A DNA stretch of 64,000 nucleotides from JANJUB01 sp040081075. GTDB lineage: Bacteria; Armatimonadota; Fimbriimonadia; Fimbriimonadales; Fimbriimonadaceae. Both the position numbers and the translations under genes were made by a program. This document shows, piece by piece, positions 44,593-53,261 of this stretch. Each line of letters starts with the position of its first letter. Within the stretch, counting starts at the first letter, position 1. Where the stretch lies: contig JBEBHJ010000008.1 in assembly GCA_040081075.1 (NCBI GenBank), positions 1 through 64,000 of the forward strand. Direction: 5' to 3'. The notes beneath the pieces are model-generated. The model searched no databases, was not told where the DNA came from, and worked only from the letters and a program-made list of their open reading frames with translations.

Positions 44593-45347
44593 GGCCGCGC
44601 GATTTCAATCGAACAACGCCGGAAATGGCTCTCTAAGAATCGCATCGTCCGGGCCACAAACAAATCGCAGGAATGCGCTGCTCGCAACAACATGTTGTCG
44701 GGCGATTTCATCAACTTTGAAGTGACGATACCGACGGGCAACGTGAAAAAGTTGTAAGGTGTGATTGTGACCTTCGGGAAATTCTGGCGTAACCACTTGA
44801 GATCAGATTTCATGAATGAGCGCTCGTCGGGGGTGTGCGCTCTCGGAATCAAAGCAGTATAAGCACGGATCAGCAGATTGCCTCCAAGCGGCTCATCAAA
44901 CGCAAGCAACCCCCCGGAGGACAGATTCTCGTCGTAAAGACGTCGCAATGTGGTTCGGTAGTCAATATGGTGGAGAACTGACGCCCCGACGATCAGATCA
45001 AACTTACCTTCAAGTGGTTGGTCAGCATCAACGACTTTGAACTCCACTACGCCCGGCTTGCCGTACGTCTCATTTGCCTTGGCCAAGAACGACTCCGCAA
45101 CATCAATGCCCAAAACGTAGGCGGCCCCAGCTTCATGCATTTCGTTCGACAGTTGGCCGTAGCCACAGCCCAAGTCAAGCACCCTCTTGCCCTTTGCTGC
45201 TTGAAAAATACGCTCACGGAACTTGGCTTCATGAGCCAGAGTGTTTGGACTTCGAAAGACGTGAATAAAGCGGCGCTGCCACGAGTTTGAAACCTCGTAA
45301 ACGCCATCCTCATCGTAAGCCTTTTGCTCACGCTCAGACCTCGTCAT
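44589..45347 (-). CDS. Class I SAM-dependent methyltransferase
   Basis: A methyltransferase of about 252 residues from the ATG at 45347. Motif I is RVLDLGCGYGQLSNE, motif II region YVLGIDVAES, and motif post-II DLIVGASVLHHIDY. The C-terminal half is unlike small-molecule O-methyltransferases and carries the SGGLLAFDEPLGGN segment. It lies 7 bp after the O-antigen ligase-like gene on the same strand, so it may modify a polysaccharide or lipid of the envelope. Its stop codon shares TTAG with the P1B-4 ATPase gene. Confidence 0.85.
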   Translation of the reverse strand: MTRSEREQKAYDEDGVYEVSNSWQRRFIHVFRSPNTLAHEAKFRERIFQAAKGKRVLDLGCGYGQLSNEMHEAGAAYVLGIDVAESFLAKANETYGKPGVVEFKVVDADQPLEGKFDLIVGASVLHHIDYRTTLRRLYDENLSSGGLLAFDEPLGGNLLIRAYTALIPRAHTPDERSFMKSDLKWLRQNFPKVTITPYNFFTLPVGIVTSKLMKSPDNMLLRAAHSCDLFVARTMRFLESHFRRCSIEIARP

Positions 45348-45354
45348 GGAAGAC

Positions 45355-46758
45355 TCAGGCAACGGCCTTTGCCCCACCAAAGAACTCCATAAGCTTGGAT
45401 GGTTCTTCCGTCTTTCGAACAACTTTTTGAACGGCGAAGGCCATCACGATGTTAACCATCGTCATATGCAACGGCGAAAACAGAGTGTTCTCGGATATTC
45501 CTGTGATCATGATCGCGAGTCCGCACATTGCGGCTCCGACGGGGAAGGCGTACTTCGACCTGAAATATTTGAACTGCGGTATGGTGAGCGCGAAAAGCGC
45601 ACCTCCCAGATACAGCAGGCCGATCAAGCCGTAACTCACGAACGCAAAACCGTAAACATTGAGGATGAGGCCCTCAAACGTGTAGGTGCTCCTTTGAATA
45701 ATATTGCTTTGGTTGATCGCCGAGGTCGCGATTTTGACGCCAGTGAATGGATATTTCATCGCAGTGTCAACGGCCTTCTCTAAGACCTCGCGCCGGTTGT
45801 ACCATCCGTATAGGCCCCGCTCGGATTCCTTTTTAACGACTCCCTCACCCTTAACGAAGACCTGATATCGCTTGATATCAAGGATATAGACCGCCGACAT
45901 GAAGGCGAATACCAATGCACCAAGGGCAAAAAGCGACATGAAGGCAAGCTTGGCCTTGCGCTGGATGAACATCAGCCCAATGAGAGCAAGCGCCATCACG
46001 ACGGCTGTAACGATGCCGGTTCGGGAATAGGTGGCAAAGAGAGTAGCGATAAAGGTCACGCCACAAATCCACTCATATACGCCGAAACGCTTATAGTTGC
46101 CGCAGCCCACAAGCATCGCGATGCCCATGATGATGATGATCGCCATGTTGTTTGCGTGAACAAAGATGCCCCTGGCCTGCCACGGCATTGAGACGCCTTC
46201 CATGGTGGCTTCCGCTTGTCGCTGATGGACTATTGTGTCAATCGTATGCCTCAACCCGAGCACATTGAGAGCTTGAGCTAGAGCTAAGAGGCAAGCGACG
46301 AAGACAGCGGATACGGCCCATAGCATGACGACGTAGGGCCTAAATCCTCGCCGTAAAGTTCCTTCGCGGACAATCAAGAAATAGAAGTAGGGGCTGAAAC
46401 TGCTTGCAACCCAAGAGATGTAATTCTGGAGGCCCGAGTCCCTTTGCATGTAGAGATCTGCGTACACGAGGGCAAGCCCGTAAATGCCAGCGAACCCCAG
46501 ATGAAGGTAGTCCCACAAGCAGATCTGAATCCGACCGCGCCGCCCAACCCGATCAATAATGAGCCAAACGGCCACAAGCCTGATCGGAATTTCGACGAAC
46601 CTCGTGTAATAGATTTCTCCGGGAATGATCCGATCAAACATGAACGAAAAAACAAAGCAGGCGCCGATAAAATGGGAAAGAATGTGACCCCGAATTTCGG
46701 CAAACTTGTTCAGTGACGCGAACGGGTTCGACACATTCCATGTGGTATTTCGAATCAC
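45355..46758 (-). CDS. O-antigen ligase/polymerase-like membrane protein
   Basis: A 467-residue integral membrane protein with about 11-12 helices. The characteristic large periplasmic loop (about 305-375, including RGLYGWYNRREVLEKAVDTAM) resembles the Wzy_C/WaaL domain, and the preceding helix carries FATYSRTGIVTAVVM, the typical SRTG-type motif of O-antigen ligases. It should polymerise or ligate glycan chains carried on undecaprenyl phosphate at the outer face of the inner membrane. The start codon is GTG. It pairs with the methyltransferase downstream, but no glycosyltransferases are adjacent. Confidence 0.82.
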   Translation of the reverse strand: MIRNTTWNVSNPFASLNKFAEIRGHILSHFIGACFVFSFMFDRIIPGEIYYTRFVEIPIRLVAVWLIIDRVGRRGRIQICLWDYLHLGFAGIYGLALVYADLYMQRDSGLQNYISWVASSFSPYFYFLIVREGTLRRGFRPYVVMLWAVSAVFVACLLALAQALNVLGLRHTIDTIVHQRQAEATMEGVSMPWQARGIFVHANNMAIIIIMGIAMLVGCGNYKRFGVYEWICGVTFIATLFATYSRTGIVTAVVMALALIGLMFIQRKAKLAFMSLFALGALVFAFMSAVYILDIKRYQVFVKGEGVVKKESERGLYGWYNRREVLEKAVDTAMKYPFTGVKIATSAINQSNIIQRSTYTFEGLILNVYGFAFVSYGLIGLLYLGGALFALTIPQFKYFRSKYAFPVGAAMCGLAIMITGISENTLFSPLHMTMVNIVMAFAVQKVVRKTEEPSKLMEFFGGAKAVA

Positions 46759-46790
46759 TTCCAGTTTCTCCTGTTCATATTATCGGTCAC

Positions 46791-47363
46791 TTATTTTTCA
46801 ATTCGTGTGCCAGGTTTTGTTAACGGAATAGCCGCGAGCCAATCGGGCAATTCGTTCGCGGCGTAGCTGGTCGCTGATACTCGGTGCGCCGCTATTAATG
46901 GTGCTCCCCAATCAATAGCGTGCACCGAACGATCAATCAAAACGCCAACTCCGGCCAAGACCGCGCCCATTTCCGTAAGCAGGCTGATCACTTCCCGGAT
47001 TGATCGGCCTGTTGTATAGACGTCATCCACCACCAAGAATCGGGAGCCTTTTGAAATTGTGCCGCCCCGCCGCAATTTCCGTTGCCCATCTTCACTCTCC
47101 ACATACAGCGCGGGCAAGCCCATCTGGCGTGCTACTTCGAATGCAACGATGATTCCGCCCGTAGTCGGCCCGACCACAATGTCAACTCCATCGGGGAATC
47201 CAGAGGCTAGTTTGGTGCATAACCTTGAGAGAACATCTGGTTGTTCTAATACTCTGAATTTCTCGAAGTAGGTGTCACTGTGCCGGCCGCTTGTCAACAA
47301 GAAATGGCCCCTGAGAATGGCACCTGATTCCTCGAGAACCTTCTGCAAATCCAAATCGCTCAT
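46791..47363 (-). CDS. pyrE: Orotate phosphoribosyltransferase
   Basis: PyrE converts orotate and PRPP to OMP in UMP synthesis. The 190-residue protein starts at the ATG overlapping the panD stop; the longer upstream frame runs through panD in the wrong frame. It shows GHFLLTSGRHSDTYFEKFRV (orotate site), DIVVGPTTGGIIVAFEVAR and the PRPP motif FLVVDDVYTTGRSIREV. Members of this thermophile/cyanobacterial-like subgroup are ~190 residues. It is the last gene of ccmE-ccmF-panD-pyrE. Confidence 0.95.
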   Translation of the reverse strand: MSDLDLQKVLEESGAILRGHFLLTSGRHSDTYFEKFRVLEQPDVLSRLCTKLASGFPDGVDIVVGPTTGGIIVAFEVARQMGLPALYVESEDGQRKLRRGGTISKGSRFLVVDDVYTTGRSIREVISLLTEMGAVLAGVGVLIDRSVHAIDWGAPLIAAHRVSATSYAANELPDWLAAIPLTKPGTRIEK

Positions 47364-47722
47364 CCGACCACCGAGAAAGGAGTCATATCCCTCACAATTT
47401 GATTCTTCTCGTTCAATAGCAGGATGCGCGGCAGAATGGGCTGGTCCGTAAGATCGAAGGCCGCTATAATGATGCGGTCGCCCGCCGAAAAAAACTGGGC
47501 GGCTCCGCCGTTCAGACCGACGACGCCCTTCGGCCCACCAAAGGCATAGGTCGTAATGCGAGCGGTATGATCGACAGCCCATACGTGAACCAACTCACCA
47601 TCGTGCAGGCCAATTTCCCGCATCAAGTCGGAGTCTATCTCGATCGAGCCGACATACTCCTGATTTGCATACGTCACGTGGGCGTGATGGAGTTTGGCTT
47701 TAAGTAGCTGGGACAGGCGCAT
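47360..47722 (-). CDS. panD: Aspartate 1-decarboxylase
   Basis: PanD forms beta-alanine for pantothenate and CoA. At ~120 residues it is the usual size. The start MRLSQLLKAKLHHAHVT at 47722 matches homologues; the longer frame to 47779 lies in ccmF. The self-processing site Gly-Ser (YVGSIEID, residues 25-26) that yields the pyruvoyl group is intact, as are the active-site Lys (~10) and the Gly-rich GGPKGVVGLNGGAA. It overlaps ccmF by 23 nt upstream and pyrE by 4 nt downstream, so it is translated only as part of that message. Confidence 0.95.
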   Translation of the reverse strand: MRLSQLLKAKLHHAHVTYANQEYVGSIEIDSDLMREIGLHDGELVHVWAVDHTARITTYAFGGPKGVVGLNGGAAQFFSAGDRIIIAAFDLTDQPILPRILLLNEKNQIVRDMTPFSVVG

Positions 47723-50060
47723 CGTTTTCTTCGATTTCGTGGTCAACTTTCGGGCGTCGTCGCCGATTCCAAGCGGCAAGCAAGCCGCCGAACGTGAGGA
47801 TACCTACTCCGAGCCACACAAGGGAAGTGAGCGGCTTGTAAATTACCTGTAAAGGGAAGACTGGCCTCACGTATTTAAGGGCAAGATCAACCGACTTGTC
47901 GGCCGCGTCCATGCGCTTAAACTCGATCTTGAACTCTTCATCAAGGGTCGCTTCCACACTCGTCGGCCCAGCTTTGCCCACGATCAGCTTAGGTGTAACG
48001 ATGGAAACTTGTCCGTCTTGGTTTGTAACTTGCAGTTTCGCTCCAAACGAAGTCCCCGCTACTCCGGCTTCGCCCTCGCGAATCATCTCAAGGTATTTAA
48101 TCTTATAGACCTTCTCTTGAAAAGTTGCCCAGACAGGCCCACGTAGTTCTATCGTCTCGCCAGGCTTCGCCTTCGTCGGATCGTTCACTTGATCCTCAAT
48201 TTGGTGAACTACGACGTACATGTCATGCGACCATGATTTTTGAATTGATGGCCAAACCATCGGGCTATCTCCCACGTAATACAAGCCTGGCTTGGCAATA
48301 AACGTATGCCCATCTCCGGTGAGTTTGAATTCAACTTTGTTATCGCGTTTCGTAAAATCCCAATTCTTGTCAATAACTAGCTCCGCCGCCAGCTTTGGCC
48401 CCAAGGGTTTTGTGCCAATCGCCGTCACACCCGGCTGAACGAAATACTCCTGTACTCTTTCAAATCCGCGCGATACGATTAACCCGGCCATGGCAACTGC
48501 GACCCCTATATGCGCGATAAATGCGCCGGTTGAGGGCTTCGAGCGTTTAAAAAGCTCGGCCGCGCGCCACAAATTTGCGATTGCCACGAAAGTGCAAAGA
48601 CCAAAGAGGGTCATGATCCACCCGAACAAAGGGAGTTGCCCAAAGGAAGTTGCAATCTTTCCGGCCGGGTCAGGAGAAACGCCGATCACATCGCTCTTGA
48701 AAATGAACAGGGAGGTGCCCGTAACCCCGAGCGTAACGCTGACGATGTTCAGAATTCGATTGACGAACTCACGGAGGGTCATAGAGCGCCAAGCCAAGAA
48801 CGGGACAACCGCCATAAGCAGCATGATCGGCACAAAAAACCAAGAGAGAACGACGTGGTAAAGATGCTCTTCAACAACCTTAACGGTTTGACCCCTTAAG
48901 GCTTGAAACAGTGGAACGCTCATTCCAACTGCCGTCGCCACCGCCATCAAAGACAGCATCACCATGCCGGCGACATAGCCGTTCTCGCGCGGGCTTGGAG
49001 CCGGCTTCGGTGTGGACTTTGTAGTTGCTGCTCGCCAAATCCACAGTCCAAGAAAACCTAAAAGGGTCGTCCAGAGCAAGATCAGAAGCACCTTGTGGGC
49101 ACTCTTCTCCATGGTCGCAAAGCTGTGAACGCTGACATCAGCAAGGAAACCAGCCCGAGTCAGAAATGTACCGTAAACAAACGCTAAGAATGGAAGCCCA
49201 GCTAAAAGCAAGTTCGTAATCGCCCACTTCTTTTTGGTCACCTGAACGATCAACCCGTGAACAAGAACAACGACCATTATCCAAGGAACAAAGCTCACGT
49301 TTTCAACCGGATCCCACATCCAGAAACCGCCCCATCCCAGGGTCTCGTATGCCCAAAAGCCGCCCATGCAAAGCCCCAGGCCGAGAATGCTGAGTGATAC
49401 CATGGCCCAAGGACGCGCTCGTGGAACCCAATCTTCGTAGTCCTTCCTGATCAGAGCAGAAACCGCGAACCCAAAAAGCACTATGAGCGAGCCAAATCCA
49501 AGGAAGATCGTCGGAGGGTGAATCACAACCCAATAGTTATTGAGGGATGGAGCCAAGCCGTTTCCATCGGGCGGAATGTATGCAATCCCGTTAAAGCGAC
49601 CAACTCCAAAGGGTGTTTCGTAATTCAGAATCGCCATGAGCGAACCTAAAAACAGCGACACCGTCGCCAAGAAGCCTCGCCGGTATTCACCTACACTTCT
49701 CAGAGCAAGTAACGCGAAGATAGCGGAGGCGGTCGCCCAGAGAAGGAAACTTCCTTGCTGACCAGACCAAACTGCGGCGATCTTATAGGGAGTTTGATTG
49801 ACCTTCTCCGAATGCTTGAACACGTACTCGTAGGCAAACTGATCGGTCACAAAGAGAGTTGCGAGGCTAAAAAAGGTGCCGAATATCGCGATACAGCCAA
49901 GCGCAAAAAAAGGAATCTTTAGCTGTTTTCCGCTCACTTGCTGTAAGAAAGCCAGTGCAAAGCAGGCAACTCCGAACAAAACGAGGCCGGCTCCGAGTTT
50001 CTCACCAAGAAAAAGCGCCCAACTAGGCGTTATGGGCAGGTCGATTTTGGAGTGTTCCAA
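47700..50060 (-). CDS. ccmF: Cytochrome c haem lyase subunit CcmF
   Basis: A 786-residue membrane protein of System I cytochrome c maturation. It has about 14-15 helices and the WWD haem-handling signature as GWGGFWMWDPVENVSFVPW near residue 240, with His-bearing helices on both sides (NNYWVVIHPP, YHVVLSWFF). It attaches haem from CcmE to apocytochrome c on the outer face of the membrane. The long periplasmic domain near the C-terminus (about 590-740) is usual. It follows ccmE with no gap (TAG then TTG). ccmABCDGH are not in the window. Confidence 0.95.
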   Translation of the reverse strand: MEHSKIDLPITPSWALFLGEKLGAGLVLFGVACFALAFLQQVSGKQLKIPFFALGCIAIFGTFFSLATLFVTDQFAYEYVFKHSEKVNQTPYKIAAVWSGQQGSFLLWATASAIFALLALRSVGEYRRGFLATVSLFLGSLMAILNYETPFGVGRFNGIAYIPPDGNGLAPSLNNYWVVIHPPTIFLGFGSLIVLFGFAVSALIRKDYEDWVPRARPWAMVSLSILGLGLCMGGFWAYETLGWGGFWMWDPVENVSFVPWIMVVVLVHGLIVQVTKKKWAITNLLLAGLPFLAFVYGTFLTRAGFLADVSVHSFATMEKSAHKVLLILLWTTLLGFLGLWIWRAATTKSTPKPAPSPRENGYVAGMVMLSLMAVATAVGMSVPLFQALRGQTVKVVEEHLYHVVLSWFFVPIMLLMAVVPFLAWRSMTLREFVNRILNIVSVTLGVTGTSLFIFKSDVIGVSPDPAGKIATSFGQLPLFGWIMTLFGLCTFVAIANLWRAAELFKRSKPSTGAFIAHIGVAVAMAGLIVSRGFERVQEYFVQPGVTAIGTKPLGPKLAAELVIDKNWDFTKRDNKVEFKLTGDGHTFIAKPGLYYVGDSPMVWPSIQKSWSHDMYVVVHQIEDQVNDPTKAKPGETIELRGPVWATFQEKVYKIKYLEMIREGEAGVAGTSFGAKLQVTNQDGQVSIVTPKLIVGKAGPTSVEATLDEEFKIEFKRMDAADKSVDLALKYVRPVFPLQVIYKPLTSLVWLGVGILTFGGLLAAWNRRRRPKVDHEIEENDAPVPAT

Positions 50061-50438
50061 CTACCCACCTTTCTTTTCAGCTTCGTACTTGCTCGGGCAC
50101 TTGACCAACATCTGCTTGGAAACTAGCTGGCCGTTTTGAATGCTACCGATCGCAACCACTTTTGGCGTAGTCTTCAGGTTTGCCTGCGGTGGACCAACAT
50201 ATCTCACTGGCATCGTTCCCGTTTCGTCTTTCAATACGAACTCGATTGAACGTTCCACCAAGTTCTGCTTTAGCGAACCCGGAACAATCTCGCCGACCAC
50301 GTGAATTCCGTCCGACTTCTGGTTGAGCGCTTCCTTTACCGTTGCATAGGGCGATGCATTCATCACGAAAACAACTGCCAATCCGACAACCGATAGCAGG
50401 GCAACTCCAGCGGAAACGAGGGGGCCTTTGAGCAACAT
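50061..50438 (-). CDS. ccmE: Haem chaperone CcmE, CxxxY variant
   Basis: A ~125-residue protein with one N-terminal membrane helix (about 9-29, VSAGVALLSVVGLAVVFVM) and the OB-fold periplasmic domain (GIHVVGEIVPGSL, VEFVLKDETGTMPVRY-like strands, PKVVAIG). The usual haem-binding His of LxKHDxxY is replaced: the tail reads MLVKCPSKYEAE, giving CxxxY. That variant is known from some deltaproteobacteria and archaea, where the Cys binds haem. The ATG at 50438 is chosen over the longer frame to 50603, which overlaps the divergent gene and adds no sensible sequence. It precedes ccmF directly. Confidence 0.88.
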   Translation of the reverse strand: MLLKGPLVSAGVALLSVVGLAVVFVMNASPYATVKEALNQKSDGIHVVGEIVPGSLKQNLVERSIEFVLKDETGTMPVRYVGPPQANLKTTPKVVAIGSIQNGQLVSKQMLVKCPSKYEAEKKGG

Positions 50439-50526
50439 CTTATCTATTTTGTACGAAATTTTCGAGGAAAACCGCCGCAATGGGCTCTGAATCGACCATA
50501 ATTGCGTTTTAGTTAGTGGAACTCCT

Positions 50527-51075
50527 ATGCGTGCGCTTAGATTAATTTTTATTTTGTCAACGATTAGTGCAATCGTTTTTGCCATTGCACAGGCCGGCGG
50601 CAAGCCTCAGGCCACTCCGGCGGCCACCCCAAAAGCCGATGTTTTGAGACCAACCGATGACACGATGTACCTTGAAACCACTCTGGGCAGCTTTAAGGTG
50701 CTCAATGGTCGTGGGAAGTTTTCGTTTACATTCAAGGGCACGGTTCTTGTCTCAGGACTTGACGGCAACGTAACGGTGACCGGAAATGTCAAGAAGGAAT
50801 ACGACCGGGAGGGTCGAGTAGCCTATTTCGGTGCCGGTGGTATGGAACTGGTTGGAACGTGGCGTGGCCTGCAGTGGTTCGGTGAAAATATGAAGGCAAC
50901 TTTCACAGGCGAAGGCGCTGTTAGGCTGTTTGGAGAGTTCGACAAAGATCTCAACACCGGTTTCTATTGGTACAAGTCATTGCCAGCCAAAAACATTTGG
51001 TATACGAGTGGAATTGAGACGAAACTTCCACCGGCTGACTTCATGAAGACCAAACCGACGCGCGGTGGTGGCTAG
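50527..51075 (+). CDS. Exported hypothetical protein
   Basis: A 182-residue protein with a signal peptide (about 1-23, LIFILSTISAIVFAIAQA), an Ala/Pro/Lys-rich linker and a beta-rich domain of repeated strand pairs (GRGKFSFTFKGTVLVSG, GNVTVTGNV, ATFTGEGAVRLFG). The pattern recalls small beta-helical or OstA-like surface domains, but I cannot place it. It is divergent from ccmE and overlaps the next gene by 11 nt. Confidence 0.7.
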   Translation: MRALRLIFILSTISAIVFAIAQAGGKPQATPAATPKADVLRPTDDTMYLETTLGSFKVLNGRGKFSFTFKGTVLVSGLDGNVTVTGNVKKEYDREGRVAYFGAGGMELVGTWRGLQWFGENMKATFTGEGAVRLFGEFDKDLNTGFYWYKSLPAKNIWYTSGIETKLPPADFMKTKPTRGGG

Positions 51076-51844
51076 TTCGACGACGACCCTGGAGCGATCG
51101 TTTATTCATGCTCCGGGGGTGGGTTTCCTAACCGAAAGAACGCTCTGGGAACAAGGGGCCAAAACTTGGGACGACTTCCTCTTCGACCCCCGATCTTTTA
51201 AGACGGGGTCTGCTTCTCGCGATAGTGTAGTGAGAGAAATCGAGCGCTCTCGAAATGCCCTGGTTTCCGGCGTGCATCAACATTTCCGCCAGAAACTCCG
51301 CCAGCGTCACGCTTGGCGAGCACTTGATGCGTTTCCGGATGCAACGGCTTACCTTGACATCGAAACAAATGGAACTGCTGAGCCGGACAACATCACCATG
51401 GTGGGGCTAGCCGATGCTGAAGGTTTCCGATGTTTCATAAAAGGAGAAAACCTTGAGTCGTTCCGCGACGCCATCAGTCGATACTCGGTGATCGTGACCT
51501 TCTTTGGAACCGGCTTCGATATCCCGGTGATTGAAAAGCACTTCAGCCACATCCAACTTGATCAAATCCACGTTGATCTTTGCCCGCTGTTTCGTGGCCT
51601 TGGAGTCAGAGGCGGGCTCAAGAAAATTGAAAAGCAGTTCGACATTCAAAGAAGTGAGGAAACCGATGGGCTAACTGGCTATGATGCGGTCTTGATGTGG
51701 CGACGCCACCTTCGGGGTCAATCTGGAATTTTGGAAAGATTGGTTTCTTACAATCGTGAAGACTGCGTCAATATGATTCCGTTGGCGGACCACGCGTTAC
51801 GAATGATGCGGTCGCACGTGAAGATGGACCACGGGCTCTCCTAG
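51065..51844 (+). CDS. RNase H-like exonuclease domain protein (YprB type)
   Basis: A 259-residue protein from a GTG start. Residues ~90-250 form a DEDD-type RNase H-like domain: TAYLDIETNG (first Asp and Glu), FFGTGFDIPVIEKHF (second Asp), and YNREDCVNMIPLADHAL (final Tyr and Asp, DEDDy type). The N-terminal part, FIHAPGVGFLTERTLWEQG, matches the start of YprB-like proteins. These probably act on nucleic acid 3' ends; the exact substrate is unknown. It overlaps the preceding gene by 11 nt and is followed 13 bp later by the MlaE permease. Confidence 0.85.
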   Translation: MVASSTTTLERSFIHAPGVGFLTERTLWEQGAKTWDDFLFDPRSFKTGSASRDSVVREIERSRNALVSGVHQHFRQKLRQRHAWRALDAFPDATAYLDIETNGTAEPDNITMVGLADAEGFRCFIKGENLESFRDAISRYSVIVTFFGTGFDIPVIEKHFSHIQLDQIHVDLCPLFRGLGVRGGLKKIEKQFDIQRSEETDGLTGYDAVLMWRRHLRGQSGILERLVSYNREDCVNMIPLADHALRMMRSHVKMDHGLS

Positions 51845-51857
51845 GTAGTCTCTTGGG

Positions 51858-52619
51858 GTGGCTGCGAAAACAAATCCGTTGCTGAACTCGCTTACATTTG
51901 TGGGCGAAATCACGCTGATCCTGGCGGATTGCGGCAAACGGATGTTCCGCCGCCCCTTCGAAGCCCGAGAAACCATCGAGCAAATGGCCTTTGTCGGTGT
52001 TTCATCCGTGCCAATCGTTGCTCTCACTAACTTTTTTTCCGGCGCCGTGTTGGCTCTTTACAGCACCCAGTTTCTAACTCGCTACGGGGGCGGCACGTTC
52101 GTTGGAGCGACTGTAGCCCTGGCGGCGGCCCGAGAGATGGGGCCGGTTTTGGCGGGCATTATGGTTGCTGCCCGGTGTGGCTCTGCGATGGCCGCCCAAA
52201 TCGGAAGCATGGCCGTTACTGAGCAAGTCGACGCGCTTCGTATGCTTAGCGTCCATCCAACCAGCTTCTTGGTCGTCCCGCGTGTCCTTGCCAGCATCAC
52301 CATGCTTCCGGTTTTAGCTTTGGTCGGCATCTACTCGGCCGTTTTCGGTGGGTGGCTCGTCGCCGGACTTGGCGGAGTTCCGTCGTCAGTCTTTGTTCAA
52401 TCCATGCAGCAGTTTATGGAACCATGGGATTTCGTCGGAGGTGTGCTTAAAGCCCCCATCTTTGGATTGATTATTTCGCTTGTGGCCTGCCAACAGGGGC
52501 TTCGAACCAAAGAGGGAGCGGTTGGGGTTGGTAAAGCAACCACGCACACGGTCGTGATTTCCATGGTGTTGATTTACGTCGCAAATTACTTCCTTGCTGC
52601 CGTCCTATTTGCAAAGTAG
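51858..52619 (+). CDS. MlaE-family ABC transporter permease
   Basis: A 253-residue permease with about five helices. The diagnostic MlaE core is complete: FSGAVLALYSTQFL, GGGTFVGATVALAAAREMGPVLAGIMVAARCGSAMAAQIGSM and TEQVDALRMLSVHP. Its relatives move phospholipids between membranes with an MlaF ATPase and an MCE-domain protein, neither of which is adjacent here. The GTG start gives a ~40-residue N-terminal extension. It lies immediately before pxpB (3-bp gap), possibly on one transcript with it. Confidence 0.9.
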   Translation: MAAKTNPLLNSLTFVGEITLILADCGKRMFRRPFEARETIEQMAFVGVSSVPIVALTNFFSGAVLALYSTQFLTRYGGGTFVGATVALAAAREMGPVLAGIMVAARCGSAMAAQIGSMAVTEQVDALRMLSVHPTSFLVVPRVLASITMLPVLALVGIYSAVFGGWLVAGLGGVPSSVFVQSMQQFMEPWDFVGGVLKAPIFGLIISLVACQQGLRTKEGAVGVGKATTHTVVISMVLIYVANYFLAAVLFAK

Positions 52620-52622
52620 TCC

Positions 52623-53261
52623 ATGATGACCATCCATCCACTTGGGGATTCAGCTTTTGTTCTGCGCAACCTTGATCAACCCGCATGGGAACTCGCCGAC
52701 GCGCTGAATGCTCACCCCCCGCCCGGCCTGATTGAGGCGGTTCCTGCCTACGAAACGGTTGGGCTCTACGTTCATCCGGAGGATTTTGCCTTGGATATCG
52801 AGGCCCTGTCTGGTCTGAAACCAGTCGAGAGATCAGTCGTCATTCATCGCGTTCCGGTTTGCTACGAGCAGGGGCCCGATTTTGCGGAGGCGGCCCGGGC
52901 GCTGGGTGTTTCCGAGTCCGAGCTAGTTTCGCTTCATACTGGATCCACTTACACCTGTTTTGCGCTCGGTTTTTGTCCAGGGTTCCCGTATCTGGGTTAT
53001 CTGGATCCACGAATTTCAGGGCTTCCTCGGCGTAGCAATCCACGCTTGAAGGTTCCGCGGGGGGCGATTGCGATTACGGGTCGCCAAACTGCGATCTATC
53101 CTGCCGAAACGCCGGGCGGTTGGAATCTCATTGGTCTCACTCCCCTTGAAATTGTCGGTGAAGACTATTTTCCAATAAAGGCGGGAGATCAGATCAACTT
53201 CTATTCAATTTCGGCGGCTGAATATCGCAAAATGGAGGGAGAGCGCATTGAAAAAAATTGA
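52623..53261 (+). CDS. pxpB: 5-oxoprolinase subunit PxpB
   Basis: One of three subunits that together cleave 5-oxoproline to glutamate with ATP. The 212-residue protein has IHPLGDSAFVL at the start and the family motif GFCPGFPYLGYLD (~118), followed by LPRRSNPRLKVPRGAIAITG and ETPGGWNLIG (~160). Formerly called KipI/allophanate hydrolase subunit 1. It overlaps pxpA by 14 nt, and pxpC follows, so the whole 5-oxoprolinase is encoded here in the order B-A-C. Confidence 0.92.
   Translation: MMTIHPLGDSAFVLRNLDQPAWELADALNAHPPPGLIEAVPAYETVGLYVHPEDFALDIEALSGLKPVERSVVIHRVPVCYEQGPDFAEAARALGVSESELVSLHTGSTYTCFALGFCPGFPYLGYLDPRISGLPRRSNPRLKVPRGAIAITGRQTAIYPAETPGGWNLIGLTPLEIVGEDYFPIKAGDQINFYSISAAEYRKMEGERIEKN

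Noticed and set aside
47364..47582. N-terminal extension of pyrE
   Set aside because: It runs through panD in another frame and has no sense; MSDLDLQ at 47363 matches homologues.
50439..50603. N-terminal extension of ccmE
   Set aside because: It overlaps the divergent exported-protein gene and lies ahead of the single membrane helix with which CcmE normally begins.
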